Source: JBGSKV01 sp041740975
GTDB lineage: Bacteria > Bdellovibrionota_B > Oligoflexia > Oligoflexales > JALZUQ01
Reading direction: 5' to 3'
Length of the DNA stretch: 11,624 nucleotides
NCBI GenBank assembly: GCA_041740975.1
Contig: JBGSKV010000086.1
Coordinates: 1 to 11,624 of the forward strand
In this document: piece after piece, positions 1 through 6,867 of the stretch
How positions within the stretch are numbered: the stretch's first letter is position 1
Layout of the letters: each line of letters opens with the position of its first letter
The notes under the pieces: generated by a model
Databases searched by the model: none
The model's input: the letters and a program-made list of their open reading frames with translations, nothing else
Told to the model about the DNA's origin: nothing
Position numbers and translations under genes: made by a program

Positions 1-189
1 TAACCCGATGGTTGGCTGGGACAGTTGAGCCGGCTTAGATTTGTCTGGGCGGTGTCGGCTGATGCAGCCTCAATGCCCCGACAAATTCAAGTCGGGAGAA
101 CCTGACCAATCAACCAAAGAATTGAAAACTGTGAGTGCGAAAGGCGGAGCAAATTTAGATATCCGGCCGTGGAGCGGCCGTTCAATAAT
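1..189. other. Non-coding left edge with GC-rich hairpins
   Basis: No convincing gene lies here. Three inverted repeats are visible: GGCTG/CAGCC (57-61 with 65-69), CCCGAC/GTCGGG (77-82 with 91-96, 8-nt loop) and CGGCCG/CGGCCG (164-169 with 175-180, 5-nt loop). The last lies just past the stop of the minus-strand gene ending at 190 and could help end its transcript, but no run of T follows it on either strand. A plus-strand gene entering from outside could end at the TGA at 26-28 or the TAG at 36-38; too few codons are visible to identify it. Confidence 0.4.
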
Positions 190-1623
190 CTATAAACAAA
201 AATTCGCTTCTATATATTTTTTGGCGAGGTCTTTTTGATCTTTTTGAGTCATCGGAACTACAGTTTTCAAATATTTCAAAATACGACTTGTCTCGATATT
301 GGGATAGTAAAAATCTGGCCAGAAACGCGATACCCTGCCATGGACCTTGGCGCGTAGAGCATCGGGTTTCAACGATGCGCATGGGCCTTGTAAACTAGCT
401 TGCTTTTCCAACATAAAATACACATAAGCAATTTCATTGTCACTGAGCCACTCCCAAATGTTAAAAAGTGAATAAATGCCAACGATGCCTTCTTTTTTTA
501 CGCGGGCATCTTCCAGGAATTTTGAGCCCACTTCATAGCGAATATCATTAATCCACTGAGTCCAAACTTCGGTAGATTTTCCTTTAAGATAATACTCTGG
601 ATACCCCACATCATACATGGGTGAGATCAACTCAAAGTCTTGCCATTTTTCAATAACTGGAGAACCGGCCCAACCAAAAGGCTTCATGGCTTCGATGAGA
701 TTCGGAGACATGTAAAAATTCTTTTTATTTTCTTCTTGCGGATTTTGCCTATCGAAATCGAGGGCATACTGCAAGGTGTGGCCGATTTCGTGCACGGACA
801 AGCCAAGCTGCACCAAAGGGTGTGCTTTTAAGGAGTGCCGGTAGAGCATCAAAGTCTGGGCGGCAGCATGATAGAGAGCGTCCGTTTCGACCGGATCTTC
901 TTCAAAGAGAAGCGGAAAATTTTCAGCCGAAACAACGCGTAAAGTTGGCAGCACTTTTCGTCGATAAAAAGTTTTGCGGTAAACTTTCTTTATTGTGTCG
1001 TAAACAGCGTCGATGGCAACCAAGTTAAATGTTGCCGTACGATCGACGACAACAATACTGTGATCATGAAAAAGTTCGGCTTGACGCTGGGCCAGCGCAA
1101 CTCCATCAGTCTTGTTTTTTTTGAGAATGCTCCAATCGATATGATCTGGAATTGAATTCTTATTAATGTCTACAAAATCTCTGTCCGGTATGCCATCGCC
1201 ATCGATATCTTTTCCGCCAATTCCGGGATCGAATGGTGCGCTGTCATAAACATTCATGATGCCATCACCATCAACATCAACGTCACCTTCAAAGAAGCGA
1301 CCGTCATCTAAATGAAAGCGAAAGTCGAGAACGCCATCGCCATCTGAATCGCGAGTCGCGTAAGTGACCAAATCAAGTTCAGTTCCGAACTGTTTTTTGA
1401 GAATATCGACTTCGCGTTTCGGTCGCCCGCTTTTCATAAGCTTGAGAGCTTTAGTTTTTTCTTCAGCAGTCATCACGGGCGGCATGGGACTACCGCGAAA
1501 ATAGAGATGACGGAGGCTGCGGCGCTGCGCGTCGTGGCGTTCGGAGTTTGATGACGAGCCCTGCAACGGCATATCCAGCGCCATGCCCAGCAGTAACAAG
1601 CCGATAATATTGTATGATTTCAT
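190..1623 (-). CDS. Exported protein with calcium-loop repeats and HEIGH zinc-peptidase motif
   Basis: The 477-residue product starts with a short basic N-terminus and a hydrophobic stretch (about residues 5-17), consistent with a Sec signal peptide; there is no lipobox cysteine. Residues about 91-163 hold Asp-rich loops of the thrombospondin type 3/EF-hand-like kind: DSDGDG (92-97), DVDGDG (116-121), DIDGDG (139-144) and a weaker DINKNSIPD (152-160); these probably bind calcium outside the cytoplasm. HEIGH at 278-282, inside SVHEIGHTLQYA, is a classic HExxH zinc-peptidase motif. Its surroundings recall the YugP-type zinc peptidases (HE-GH-LQ-A), but the third zinc ligand is not obvious and the rest does not match a family I know. 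Two cysteines (414, 476) could pair. The ATG at 1623 is chosen because the signal peptide follows it directly. It lies 79 nt downstream of the acyltransferase gene. The protease role is inferred from one motif; calcium binding is better supported. Confidence 0.75.
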   Translation of the reverse strand: MKSYNIIGLLLLGMALDMPLQGSSSNSERHDAQRRSLRHLYFRGSPMPPVMTAEEKTKALKLMKSGRPKREVDILKKQFGTELDLVTYATRDSDGDGVLDFRFHLDDGRFFEGDVDVDGDGIMNVYDSAPFDPGIGGKDIDGDGIPDRDFVDINKNSIPDHIDWSILKKNKTDGVALAQRQAELFHDHSIVVVDRTATFNLVAIDAVYDTIKKVYRKTFYRRKVLPTLRVVSAENFPLLFEEDPVETDALYHAAAQTLMLYRHSLKAHPLVQLGLSVHEIGHTLQYALDFDRQNPQEENKKNFYMSPNLIEAMKPFGWAGSPVIEKWQDFELISPMYDVGYPEYYLKGKSTEVWTQWINDIRYEVGSKFLEDARVKKEGIVGIYSLFNIWEWLSDNEIAYVYFMLEKQASLQGPCASLKPDALRAKVHGRVSRFWPDFYYPNIETSRILKYLKTVVPMTQKDQKDLAKKYIEANFCL

Positions 1624-1658
1624 ACCCGCAGTTGTACTAAATTTTCTGTCTAGGAACA

Positions 1659-1679
1659 GCTACTTTTTTTGAAAGTAGC
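1659..1679 (-). terminator. Hairpin between the acyltransferase and HEIGH-protein genes
   Basis: GCTACTTT (1659-1666) pairs perfectly with AAAGTAGC (1672-1679), giving an 8-bp stem with a 5-nt loop. It lies 24 nt past the stop of the minus-strand acyltransferase gene. No T-run follows the stem on the minus strand (TGTTCC follows), so an intrinsic terminator is only possible; a partial read-through attenuator or an mRNA-processing hairpin are alternatives. Confidence 0.4.
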
Positions 1680-1702
1680 CTGACCCCAGCATTTACCAAG
1701 GC

Positions 1703-2428
1703 TTATGAGCCACGGTACATGACTGCATCGCTCATCAAGCGCCGCATACGGGCGACGAGCTTTTTGTGATATTTTTTCAGTTCGACTTCAAATTCGTCCT
1801 TATCATCAGGAGCGGGTGGGGGCGTGATGGGCTCACTGAGGTGATGGATAAGTTTTACAGGTTTTGGAATCGGAGTGGGCCCCAATCCTCGAGCTACGAA
1901 AAACGGAACTTTAAAATGTTTATAGGCGAGGGCTGTTAACTTGTTCGGATAGACTTCAAAAATATCATCCGCTTTTGGACAAGCCGCAAGAATGACCGGC
2001 GCACCCGTCATCATCGACATTCGAGCAAAGCCTCGCCGATTTTCCCATAAAAATTGATATCTCTCTGAAGACGGCCGCAAAGATTCGCGCATGCCGCCGG
2101 GGGCAACGCAGATGATTTCACCTTCACTCAAAAGCTTCGACGCATTTTCACGTGAACCCTCTTGATTACCCAGTTCTTGCATAAGTTCACCAAGACCTGG
2201 AACTTTAAAAAATAGCCTATCGATGAGAGAACATACCAAACGACTGCGTTCCTCATAAATGGCGCAAATGAGTAAGGCGGCATCGTAAGTTGCTAGGCTA
2301 TGGGTCGTAGCGATAATCGCCGAGCCTTCATCGGGGATGGATTCTATGCCAATGACACTGTGCCGATGGTACTTTCGCATCAATTGTATGATGGGAATCA
2401 GGCGTTCAGCTTTCTGTGTAAGTTTCAT
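1703..2428 (-). CDS. Lysophospholipid acyltransferase family protein, DGAT2/MGAT-like
   Basis: The 241-residue protein fits the PlsC-like glycerolipid acyltransferase superfamily, which moves an acyl group from acyl-CoA or acyl-ACP to a glycerol or related hydroxyl at the membrane. Residues 43-49 read HSLATYD, an HX5D block in place of the usual HX4D; HX5D is the form typical of the DGAT2/MGAT/TMEM68-like branch. PGGMRES (110-116) followed by a Tyr/Trp-rich stretch, RRGF (131-134) and a TGAPV block (141-145) are the other signatures of that branch. No strong transmembrane helix is seen; the C-terminus (about 205-235) is charged and likely helical, so membrane association is probably peripheral. 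The ATG at 2428 has GAGGAAA about 9 nt upstream and a TATAAT further up. It is divergent from the esterase gene. The lipid substrate cannot be told from sequence; triacylglycerol, wax ester or phospholipid remodelling are all possible. Confidence 0.8.
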   Translation of the reverse strand: MKLTQKAERLIPIIQLMRKYHRHSVIGIESIPDEGSAIIATTHSLATYDAALLICAIYEERSRLVCSLIDRLFFKVPGLGELMQELGNQEGSRENASKLLSEGEIICVAPGGMRESLRPSSERYQFLWENRRGFARMSMMTGAPVILAACPKADDIFEVYPNKLTALAYKHFKVPFFVARGLGPTPIPKPVKLIHHLSEPITPPPAPDDKDEFEVELKKYHKKLVARMRRLMSDAVMYRGS

Positions 2429-2510
2429 AGCAGTAGCATTTCCTCGCAGTAGAATACTTCTTATATTATACTGCAGGATTGAGCTACAGAATTTGAGGAT
2501 ACACAGTCCT
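2429..2510. promoter_or_regulatory. Divergent promoter region, acyltransferase and esterase genes
   Basis: This AT-rich gap serves both divergent genes. On the minus strand a perfect -10 hexamer TATAAT lies at 2465-2470, about 37 nt before the acyltransferase ATG. On the plus strand TATACT (2467-2472) lies about 38 nt before the esterase ATG. Neither has a good -35 hexamer at 16-18 nt, so the -10 assignments rest on position and composition. The two -10 boxes overlap, so polymerase binding in the two directions would compete. Confidence 0.4.
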
Positions 2511-3485
2511 ATGCAAGGTCAAATACACGAAGTCAAATTACAAAGCCGTTATATCACCGAGACTTTTTCGGATGTTTGCCCAGATCCCAAGGCATTCGTC
2601 TACGCTCCTAAAAATGTTTCACCGGACACACCTGTCGTCTACGTTTTGGCGCCATGGCTCAGTGCAGGTAGAGCATTTTTGCATTGGAAGCCGTTTCGAG
2701 AGAATTTTCCAGAGAGACTGGATAGACTTTGGAGTGAGAGCGCGATTCCCAAATGCATTGCCGTTTTTCCAGATCTTTTTACGACTTTCGGTGGTTCGCA
2801 GTATATTAATTCGAGTTACTTTGGTCCGCACGCTGATTTCATCACGGACGAGCTGGTTCCAGAAGTTGACAGAATGTTTGGCTTGAAAAGTAAGCGCTAC
2901 ATCATGGGTCGCTCGTCGGGAGGATTCGGCGCCATGAGAATGGCAATGGACAAACCTGGAACGTTTGCCGGTATTGCTTGTCACTCTGGCGACATGGGTT
3001 TTGAACAAATGGTGCGGGGGGATTTAACAACTTTGGCGCGAGGTCTTGACCGTTACAAAGGTAACATTCATGACTTCATCAAATACAGTCGCCAAACGGA
3101 AAAACTTTCAGGTCTCGACACTCATCTCCTGATGCTGCTGGGAACTTGCGGATTTTACTCCCCCAATCCAAAAAGCAAATGGGGTTATGACCTTCCCGTA
3201 GACTTGCATACTGCACAAATTGATACTGGAGTTTGGCGCCAGTGGCTCGATCACGATCCAGTCAATCGCATTGAAGGCACGCAAAAAAATGTCGAAGCAC
3301 TTGAAAAGTTTTACCTCGAATGTGGAACCAAAGATCAATACAATCTTCTCTATGGCGCTCGACAACTGCACGCCAAACTAAAAACCATGGGCATTGATCA
3401 TCAGTACGAAGAGTTTGACGATAATCATTCGGCCACGGACTATAGGTTTGACGTGAGTTTGCGTTACCTATTACTTGACAAATAA
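2511..3485 (+). CDS. Putative esterase, alpha/beta hydrolase (esterase D/enterochelin-esterase-like)
   Basis: The 324-residue product has the layout of the putative-esterase family (S-formylglutathione hydrolase, Fes and antigen 85 relatives). The nucleophile elbow is GRSSG at 133-137, with Ser135 as nucleophile, followed by GFGAMRMA as usual in this family. Likely acid and base of the triad are Asp275 (in CGTKDQ) and His306 (in DDNHSATD), both in the expected order near the C-terminus. VVYVLAPWLSAG (42-53) corresponds to the early beta strand and oxyanion region. No signal peptide is seen with this start, so it is probably cytoplasmic. The frame is open back to 2337, but that part lies antisense to the acyltransferase gene; the ATG at 2511 has TTTGAGGAT about 12 nt upstream and is preferred. 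It may work on lipids or acyl esters linked with the divergent acyltransferase, but the substrate is unknown. Confidence 0.8.
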   Translation: MQGQIHEVKLQSRYITETFSDVCPDPKAFVYAPKNVSPDTPVVYVLAPWLSAGRAFLHWKPFRENFPERLDRLWSESAIPKCIAVFPDLFTTFGGSQYINSSYFGPHADFITDELVPEVDRMFGLKSKRYIMGRSSGGFGAMRMAMDKPGTFAGIACHSGDMGFEQMVRGDLTTLARGLDRYKGNIHDFIKYSRQTEKLSGLDTHLLMLLGTCGFYSPNPKSKWGYDLPVDLHTAQIDTGVWRQWLDHDPVNRIEGTQKNVEALEKFYLECGTKDQYNLLYGARQLHAKLKTMGIDHQYEEFDDNHSATDYRFDVSLRYLLLDK

Positions 3486-3500
3486 ATCAGTCAAATTTTT
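3475..3500 (+). terminator. Weak hairpin plus T-run between convergent genes
   Basis: TTGAC (3475-3479) can pair with GTCAA (3490-3494) over a 10-nt loop, followed by ATTTTT. It spans the end of the esterase gene and the 13-nt gap before the stop of dapF. The 5-bp stem is short, so efficiency would be low. Confidence 0.3.
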
Positions 3501-4461
3501 ATATGGTCAGTTCCCCAGAAAAAACAAACTTTGCCGGCCCGGCTAAAGAAATCGGACTTTCTTTATCTGCTTGTCGCGCATAGAGTCGACCGCCAGGCAT
3601 ATCAATGGCGATCCAATCCGAGCGTGAAGCATCGCCAGTTTCGAAGGCGACCGCCGCAATAGCGCAGGCTCCACTACCACAAGCATTGGTGGGTCCGACA
3701 CCTCGCTCCCATGGAATGGCTTTGTAGATTTCGGTGATCGATTGACCAATATCTTGTGAAGCGCGTTGCTGATCTTGCTTGCCAACTTCAGACGGCTCAC
3801 ATATGTGAACATTGATGCCGCCTTGCCACGTGTGGACTTTTTGCAACGAACTTCCCAAAACATGAAATAATTTTCTATCGGAGGTATTCTGATTCATGAC
3901 GACAATATGTTGATTGCCAATTTCGCAGGCATGAACATCATCTTTCTGAATTGAGAACTGATTTTCTCTAGCAACTTTTGTGACTGCATCGCGAGCTAGA
4001 GGAGTCCAAGACAAAACTTCGTCTACTTCCGGCAAACCCATATCGATAGTGATATGTGGCAAATGATGGAGTTGGCTCTGAGTCAGGTCATCTGTCAAAT
4101 ACGCCGCATGAAAAACTCGATTGCCAACGGTGAGGTCGACAATTTCTGGCAACTCGCGCAGATTATCGGCGTCCAAAAACTTTTTCAAAATACTGCCAGC
4201 ACTGCACCGCAGGCCATTTCCACAGTTGGCCGCCATCGACCCATCTTGATTAATAATACCTAAGAAAGAAGGAAGTAAATCGGACGCGAGTTTTGTGTGG
4301 AGAACCAAGATTCCGTCAGCCCCGATTCCACTGCCATCACGTGCGCAGAGCTGACTAGCCTGGCGTTTGAGGCTATCCAATGCATATTGTTCATTGGCGT
4401 GAATCCAAACAACAATAAAATCATTTTTGCAGCCATGCCATTTTTCGAAAAGCATCTTCAT
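3499..4461 (-). CDS. dapF: Diaminopimelate epimerase
   Basis: DapF converts LL- to meso-diaminopimelate by a cofactor-independent two-cysteine mechanism, supplying peptidoglycan crosslinks and lysine. Both catalytic blocks are present: CGNGLRCSA with Cys80 and ERGVGPTNACGSGACA with Cys261. The N-terminal KWHGCKNDF (7-15) matches the usual K-HG-GNDF block, and GADGIL (47-52) and GNQH (182-185, usually GNPH) also align. With the chosen start the protein has 320 residues, against about 275 in many bacteria, because of longer loops between the two halves. The frame is open to an ATG at 4566, but those 35 extra residues precede the conserved N-terminus and run into the divergent prepilin promoter and start, so ATG 4461 (or 4455) is preferred. 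No clear Shine-Dalgarno sequence precedes it; TATAAA at 4469-4474 lies so close that a leaderless mRNA is conceivable. It converges with the esterase gene. Confidence 0.95.
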   Translation of the reverse strand: MKMLFEKWHGCKNDFIVVWIHANEQYALDSLKRQASQLCARDGSGIGADGILVLHTKLASDLLPSFLGIINQDGSMAANCGNGLRCSAGSILKKFLDADNLRELPEIVDLTVGNRVFHAAYLTDDLTQSQLHHLPHITIDMGLPEVDEVLSWTPLARDAVTKVARENQFSIQKDDVHACEIGNQHIVVMNQNTSDRKLFHVLGSSLQKVHTWQGGINVHICEPSEVGKQDQQRASQDIGQSITEIYKAIPWERGVGPTNACGSGACAIAAVAFETGDASRSDWIAIDMPGGRLYARQADKESPISLAGPAKFVFSGELTI

Positions 4462-4520
4462 GGCGAAATTTATACCGAGTATCTCTGCAAAAGGCCAGCT
4501 TACCTTCAGAGGTCGGCCAT

Positions 4521-4549
4521 TTGACCCATCCGCCAAATGAAAGTAAACT
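4521..4549 (+). promoter_or_regulatory. Sigma70-type promoter of the prepilin gene
   Basis: TTGACC (4521-4526, 5 of 6 to consensus) is followed after exactly 17 nt by TAAACT (4544-4549, 4 of 6). Transcription would begin near 4556, about 26 nt before the prepilin ATG at 4582, which argues against the in-frame upstream ATG at 4561 as the start. The match is by eye only. Confidence 0.5.
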
Positions 4550-4581
4550 ATATGTAATAATTGCATATTTATGGGTGGGCG

Positions 4582-5109
4582 ATGAAATTATTAAAGAATG
4601 CTGGCGGCTGGACAATGATTGAGTTGATGGTGGTAGCAGGAATTATGGCCATCCTCGCGTCCTTACTTACCCCTCGATTTATAACTTTTGTAGCAAAGGC
4701 TCGACAGGTTGAAGCGAAGAACAACCTAGGCATGATCTATACGCTTCAAAAAGCTTTCTTTGAAGAATCTCAGCGCTATTACGATGGGGATTTGGGTGGT
4801 GAGTCCGCGAAAATCGACAACGACAGCGTTTCAGAATGTAATGTGACCAACGCACTGGGTTTTGTTCTGACAGCATGCGATAGAATTCGATACTCGTACG
4901 ACTCTGAAGCCTTAAATGGTGGACAAGAGTTTGTGGCAGAGGCGATCGCTGAATATAAAGCAGCATCATCGGGTGGCGGCTGTGCAGCTCCACAAGGCGG
5001 ACAGCAAGGCATCATCTCAGGCTGCGAAGAGGAAGATGTGTGGAGTATAGATGATAAGAAAGCTGTCGTGCATGTCGCTGATGCCATTGCCGCATGCGTC
5101 AATCCCTAG
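4582..5109 (+). CDS. Type IV prepilin/pseudopilin-like protein
   Basis: The 175-residue product has a class III (prepilin) signal: a short positively charged leader ending in GG (residues 8-9), then WTMIELMVVAGIMAILASLL. Glu14 is the conserved Glu+5 of the mature protein, and the hydrophobic stretch (about 12-30) forms the N-terminal helix. Position +1 is Trp instead of the usual Phe or Met. The following segment (VEAKNNLGMIYTLQKAFF, 43-60) matches the pattern of myxobacterial and Bdellovibrio PilA proteins. The C-terminal half is Gly/Gln-rich (130-143) with five cysteines (86, 99, 134, 148, 172), suggesting a disulfide-bonded globular part. Start: GGTGGGCG directly before ATG 4582 and the position of the promoter. 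It would be cleaved by the prepilin peptidase and assembled into a type IV pilus or a type II secretion-like pseudopilus. No pilus assembly genes are adjacent, so it may be an accessory (minor) pilin. The next gene overlaps its 3' end. Confidence 0.85.
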   Translation: MKLLKNAGGWTMIELMVVAGIMAILASLLTPRFITFVAKARQVEAKNNLGMIYTLQKAFFEESQRYYDGDLGGESAKIDNDSVSECNVTNALGFVLTACDRIRYSYDSEALNGGQEFVAEAIAEYKAASSGGGCAAPQGGQQGIISGCEEEDVWSIDDKKAVVHVADAIAACVNP

Positions 5110-5786
5110 TGCCTTCTTTTACACGAGCTCAGAAGATAACATTCATCTTATGCCTAAGTTCATTGGGCTTGCAGGCCATATTTTTCTATTTTTACTCGCA
5201 TGCAATTGTTAACTATCCTGGTGGAAGCTACTTTGACAAAAGTTCGATAGGATATGACTTTTGGCGAAACTATTGGTGCGATTTAGCATTGCCTGTAGCG
5301 ATTAATGGAAAACCAAATTACGGCGCTGAATATGCCGCCATTGGGTTCGTAATCTTTAATTTAAGTTTATACCCACTCTGGCACTTGTTTGCATTTCAGG
5401 TCGGCTACGAAAGTCGGCTCGGCGCAGCTCTCGTGCTGTGTTCAACGTTTTCTGTCGTTATTTCCATGTGGGTTCCTTTCACATCTCGCATGCCAGACCT
5501 GCATGCATTAGCCTTGCTACTCAACAGTGTGCCGGGCTTAATAGCTTATGCAATTGCTCTTTACATAAGTTTTCGTTTGAAGTTGAGTCGACCATTCTTT
5601 TATCTGGGTCTCATAGTTTTTGCAGTGGCGGCAATCAATTTGCTCCAATACCTGGGAGCCCGTAGCTCAAAAGTCGAGACCATGATGATTCCGACGACCC
5701 AAAAAATTTCGACTGTACTTCTAACCGTATGGGCCATTGGCATTGCGTTGACGACGATGCTGAAAGGTCTTCGTGAATCGAGATGA
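5094..5786 (+). CDS. Six-helix integral membrane protein, function unknown
   Basis: The 230-residue product has about six hydrophobic helices (roughly residues 15-37, 81-103, 110-130, 138-158, 166-187 and 205-224). The stretch after the first helix, NYPGGSYFDKSSIGYDFWRNYWCDL (summarised: PGG at 42-44, GYDFWRN at 53-59, CD at 62-63), lies in the loop between helices 1 and 2 and recalls the PGG-G-NF-CDL loop of DUF998-like membrane proteins; this is a resemblance, not an identification. The ATG at 5094 lies inside the last codons of the prepilin gene (16-nt overlap) and has no Shine-Dalgarno sequence of its own, so translation is probably coupled to that of the prepilin. The charged C-terminus (KGLRESR) is likely cytoplasmic. 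The coupling suggests a role in the same process, but nothing in the sequence says which. Confidence 0.75.
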   Translation: MRQSLVPSFTRAQKITFILCLSSLGLQAIFFYFYSHAIVNYPGGSYFDKSSIGYDFWRNYWCDLALPVAINGKPNYGAEYAAIGFVIFNLSLYPLWHLFAFQVGYESRLGAALVLCSTFSVVISMWVPFTSRMPDLHALALLLNSVPGLIAYAIALYISFRLKLSRPFFYLGLIVFAVAAINLLQYLGARSSKVETMMIPTTQKISTVLLTVWAIGIALTTMLKGLRESR

Positions 5787-5804
5787 AGCCATGCCAGACG
5801 AGGG

Positions 5805-5833
5805 TTGCTAAAATCCGTTCCAGTCTTTAAAAT
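5805..5833 (+). promoter_or_regulatory. Sigma70-type promoter upstream of the 196-residue protein
   Basis: TTGCTA (5805-5810, 4 of 6) and TAAAAT (5828-5833, 5 of 6) are separated by exactly 17 nt. The start point would be near 5840. This places in-frame start candidates at 5805 (TTG) and 5832 (ATG) inside the promoter and leaves ATG 5862, with AAGGA at 5848-5852, as the translation start. Confidence 0.55.
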
Positions 5834-5861
5834 GAAGCAAGAACCAAAAGGATCAAAAGCT

Positions 5862-6452
5862 ATGCAAGACACCAATCCCACCGCGCGGCCAGTCGATCTT
5901 TCTGCACTTCTTGGTCAAGAAGAAAAGCAAGAGCGCACCGTTGAAATCCATGTTCTCAAAAACTCAAATCAAACCGAATGCAAATTCTGGCTAGGTTTGT
6001 ATCGTCCCGGTTCATTGATGACGGAAGATATTGTTGGATTAAAAAGTGTGAAGGATACTTTGCATCAGGCGGCAACGTTAGGTTTACAATCAAACGGCTC
6101 CGTTTTGATTTCGACCATTGAAGATGACGAGCTTCGCTACATATTTTTGATTCCGGTTAACGAGAGCGACGAAGTTTTGCCAAAAGCCTATTGGATGTCA
6201 AACTTGGCGAAAACTTTGCAAGGTCTTCAAACGAAAGAGATAGGATGTTACATTCCACGTGAACTCGATATGGATGCCACCCAGCATGAACTCCTCGAAG
6301 AACTCATGCTCAATCTCATTTTTTCGACAAGTATAAATCATTATTATTTACTTACGGGAGAATACGGGGCAAATCCGATTTTGAACGTAGCATTGAATTT
6401 AAAGCAAGATTTACAAGCGCAGCAAAACATTAAGACGACGGTTTTTCACTAG
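5862..6452 (+). CDS. Cytosolic protein of unknown function
   Basis: I do not recognise this 196-residue protein. It has no signal peptide, membrane helix or clear motif. Residues 1-25 are polar and probably flexible; 26-100 alternate hydrophobic and charged residues in the style of an alpha/beta fold (VEIHVLK at 27-33, VLISTIEDDELRYIFLIPV at 81-99), and 135-190 look helical (QHELLEELMLNLIF at 141-154). The start at 5862 is chosen for AAGGA 9 nt upstream and for the promoter just before it. It is separated from the membrane-protein gene by 75 nt, so it is probably transcribed on its own. Its stop codon lies inside nusB on the opposite strand (23-nt overlap), so the two transcripts would be antisense at their ends. 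Confidence 0.7.
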   Translation: MQDTNPTARPVDLSALLGQEEKQERTVEIHVLKNSNQTECKFWLGLYRPGSLMTEDIVGLKSVKDTLHQAATLGLQSNGSVLISTIEDDELRYIFLIPVNESDEVLPKAYWMSNLAKTLQGLQTKEIGCYIPRELDMDATQHELLEELMLNLIFSTSINHYYLLTGEYGANPILNVALNLKQDLQAQQNIKTTVFH

Positions 6453-6867
6453 TCGCATCAATCTTGTTGGCAAGAGTGTCTAAAATTCCATTGACGAATG
6501 CAAAGGACTGCTCGGTACCGAAAGTTTTGGCAAGTTCAATGGCCTCGTTGATGATAACTTTTTTGGGTGCAGTTTTCTTTTCAAGCTCCATTGCCGCGAG
6601 TCTGAGCACAGCACGATCCGTTGCAGGCATACGATGCAACTTCCACCTTAACGAGGCGCCAGAAATTTTCTTGTCGTAATATTCTAATCGATCCAATGTT
6701 TGCTCGGCAAGGCTGCGAGTTTCGTTGTAAATTCCTTGCGGCACTTCAAAGTTTTTGGCAAAGGCCTGGAAGTGATTATCAGAAAAATAATAAATTTCCG
6801 AAACTTCTGACTGATACAAAAAAAGAACGCAGAACTTGCGCGCTTCCGACATGATATTGCTACTCAT
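6430..6867 (-). CDS. nusB: Transcription antitermination factor NusB
   Basis: NusB binds boxA RNA together with ribosomal protein S10 (NusE) and takes part in the antitermination complex on rRNA operons. The 145-residue length is typical. Family signatures seen: the N-terminal R-F---FLYQ block (10-19), Trp75 followed by DRAVLRLAAMEL (84-95), INEAIELAKTFG (106-117) and SFAFVNGILD (121-130). It is the last gene of the operon; its ATG overlaps the end of ribH by 8 nt (ATGAGTAG), suggesting translational coupling. An in-frame ATG at 6852 is an alternative start. The ribH-nusB order is widespread in bacteria. Its end overlaps the convergent gene by 23 nt. Confidence 0.95.
   Translation of the reverse strand: MSSNIMSEARKFCVLFLYQSEVSEIYYFSDNHFQAFAKNFEVPQGIYNETRSLAEQTLDRLEYYDKKISGASLRWKLHRMPATDRAVLRLAAMELEKKTAPKKVIINEAIELAKTFGTEQSFAFVNGILDTLANKIDATSEKPSS

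Noticed and set aside
77..96. tRNA T-arm, because AAATTCAA lies between CCCGAC and GTCGGG
   Set aside because: The TTCAA is not placed correctly for a 5-bp stem with a 7-nt loop, and no acceptor, D or anticodon arms can be drawn around it.
41..238. Plus-strand reading frame of 65 codons across the left edge
   Set aside because: It spans GC-rich hairpins and the 3' end of the minus-strand gene, has no ribosome site and gives a low-complexity, motif-free peptide.
2337..2510. N-terminal extension of the esterase from ATG 2337
   Set aside because: It is antisense to the start of the acyltransferase gene and would cover the shared promoter; ATG 2511 has its own ribosome site.
4462..4566. Upstream extension of dapF to the ATG at 4566
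   Set aside because: The conserved DapF N-terminus begins right after ATG 4461; the extra 35 residues are not DapF-like, have no ribosome site and overlap the divergent prepilin promoter.
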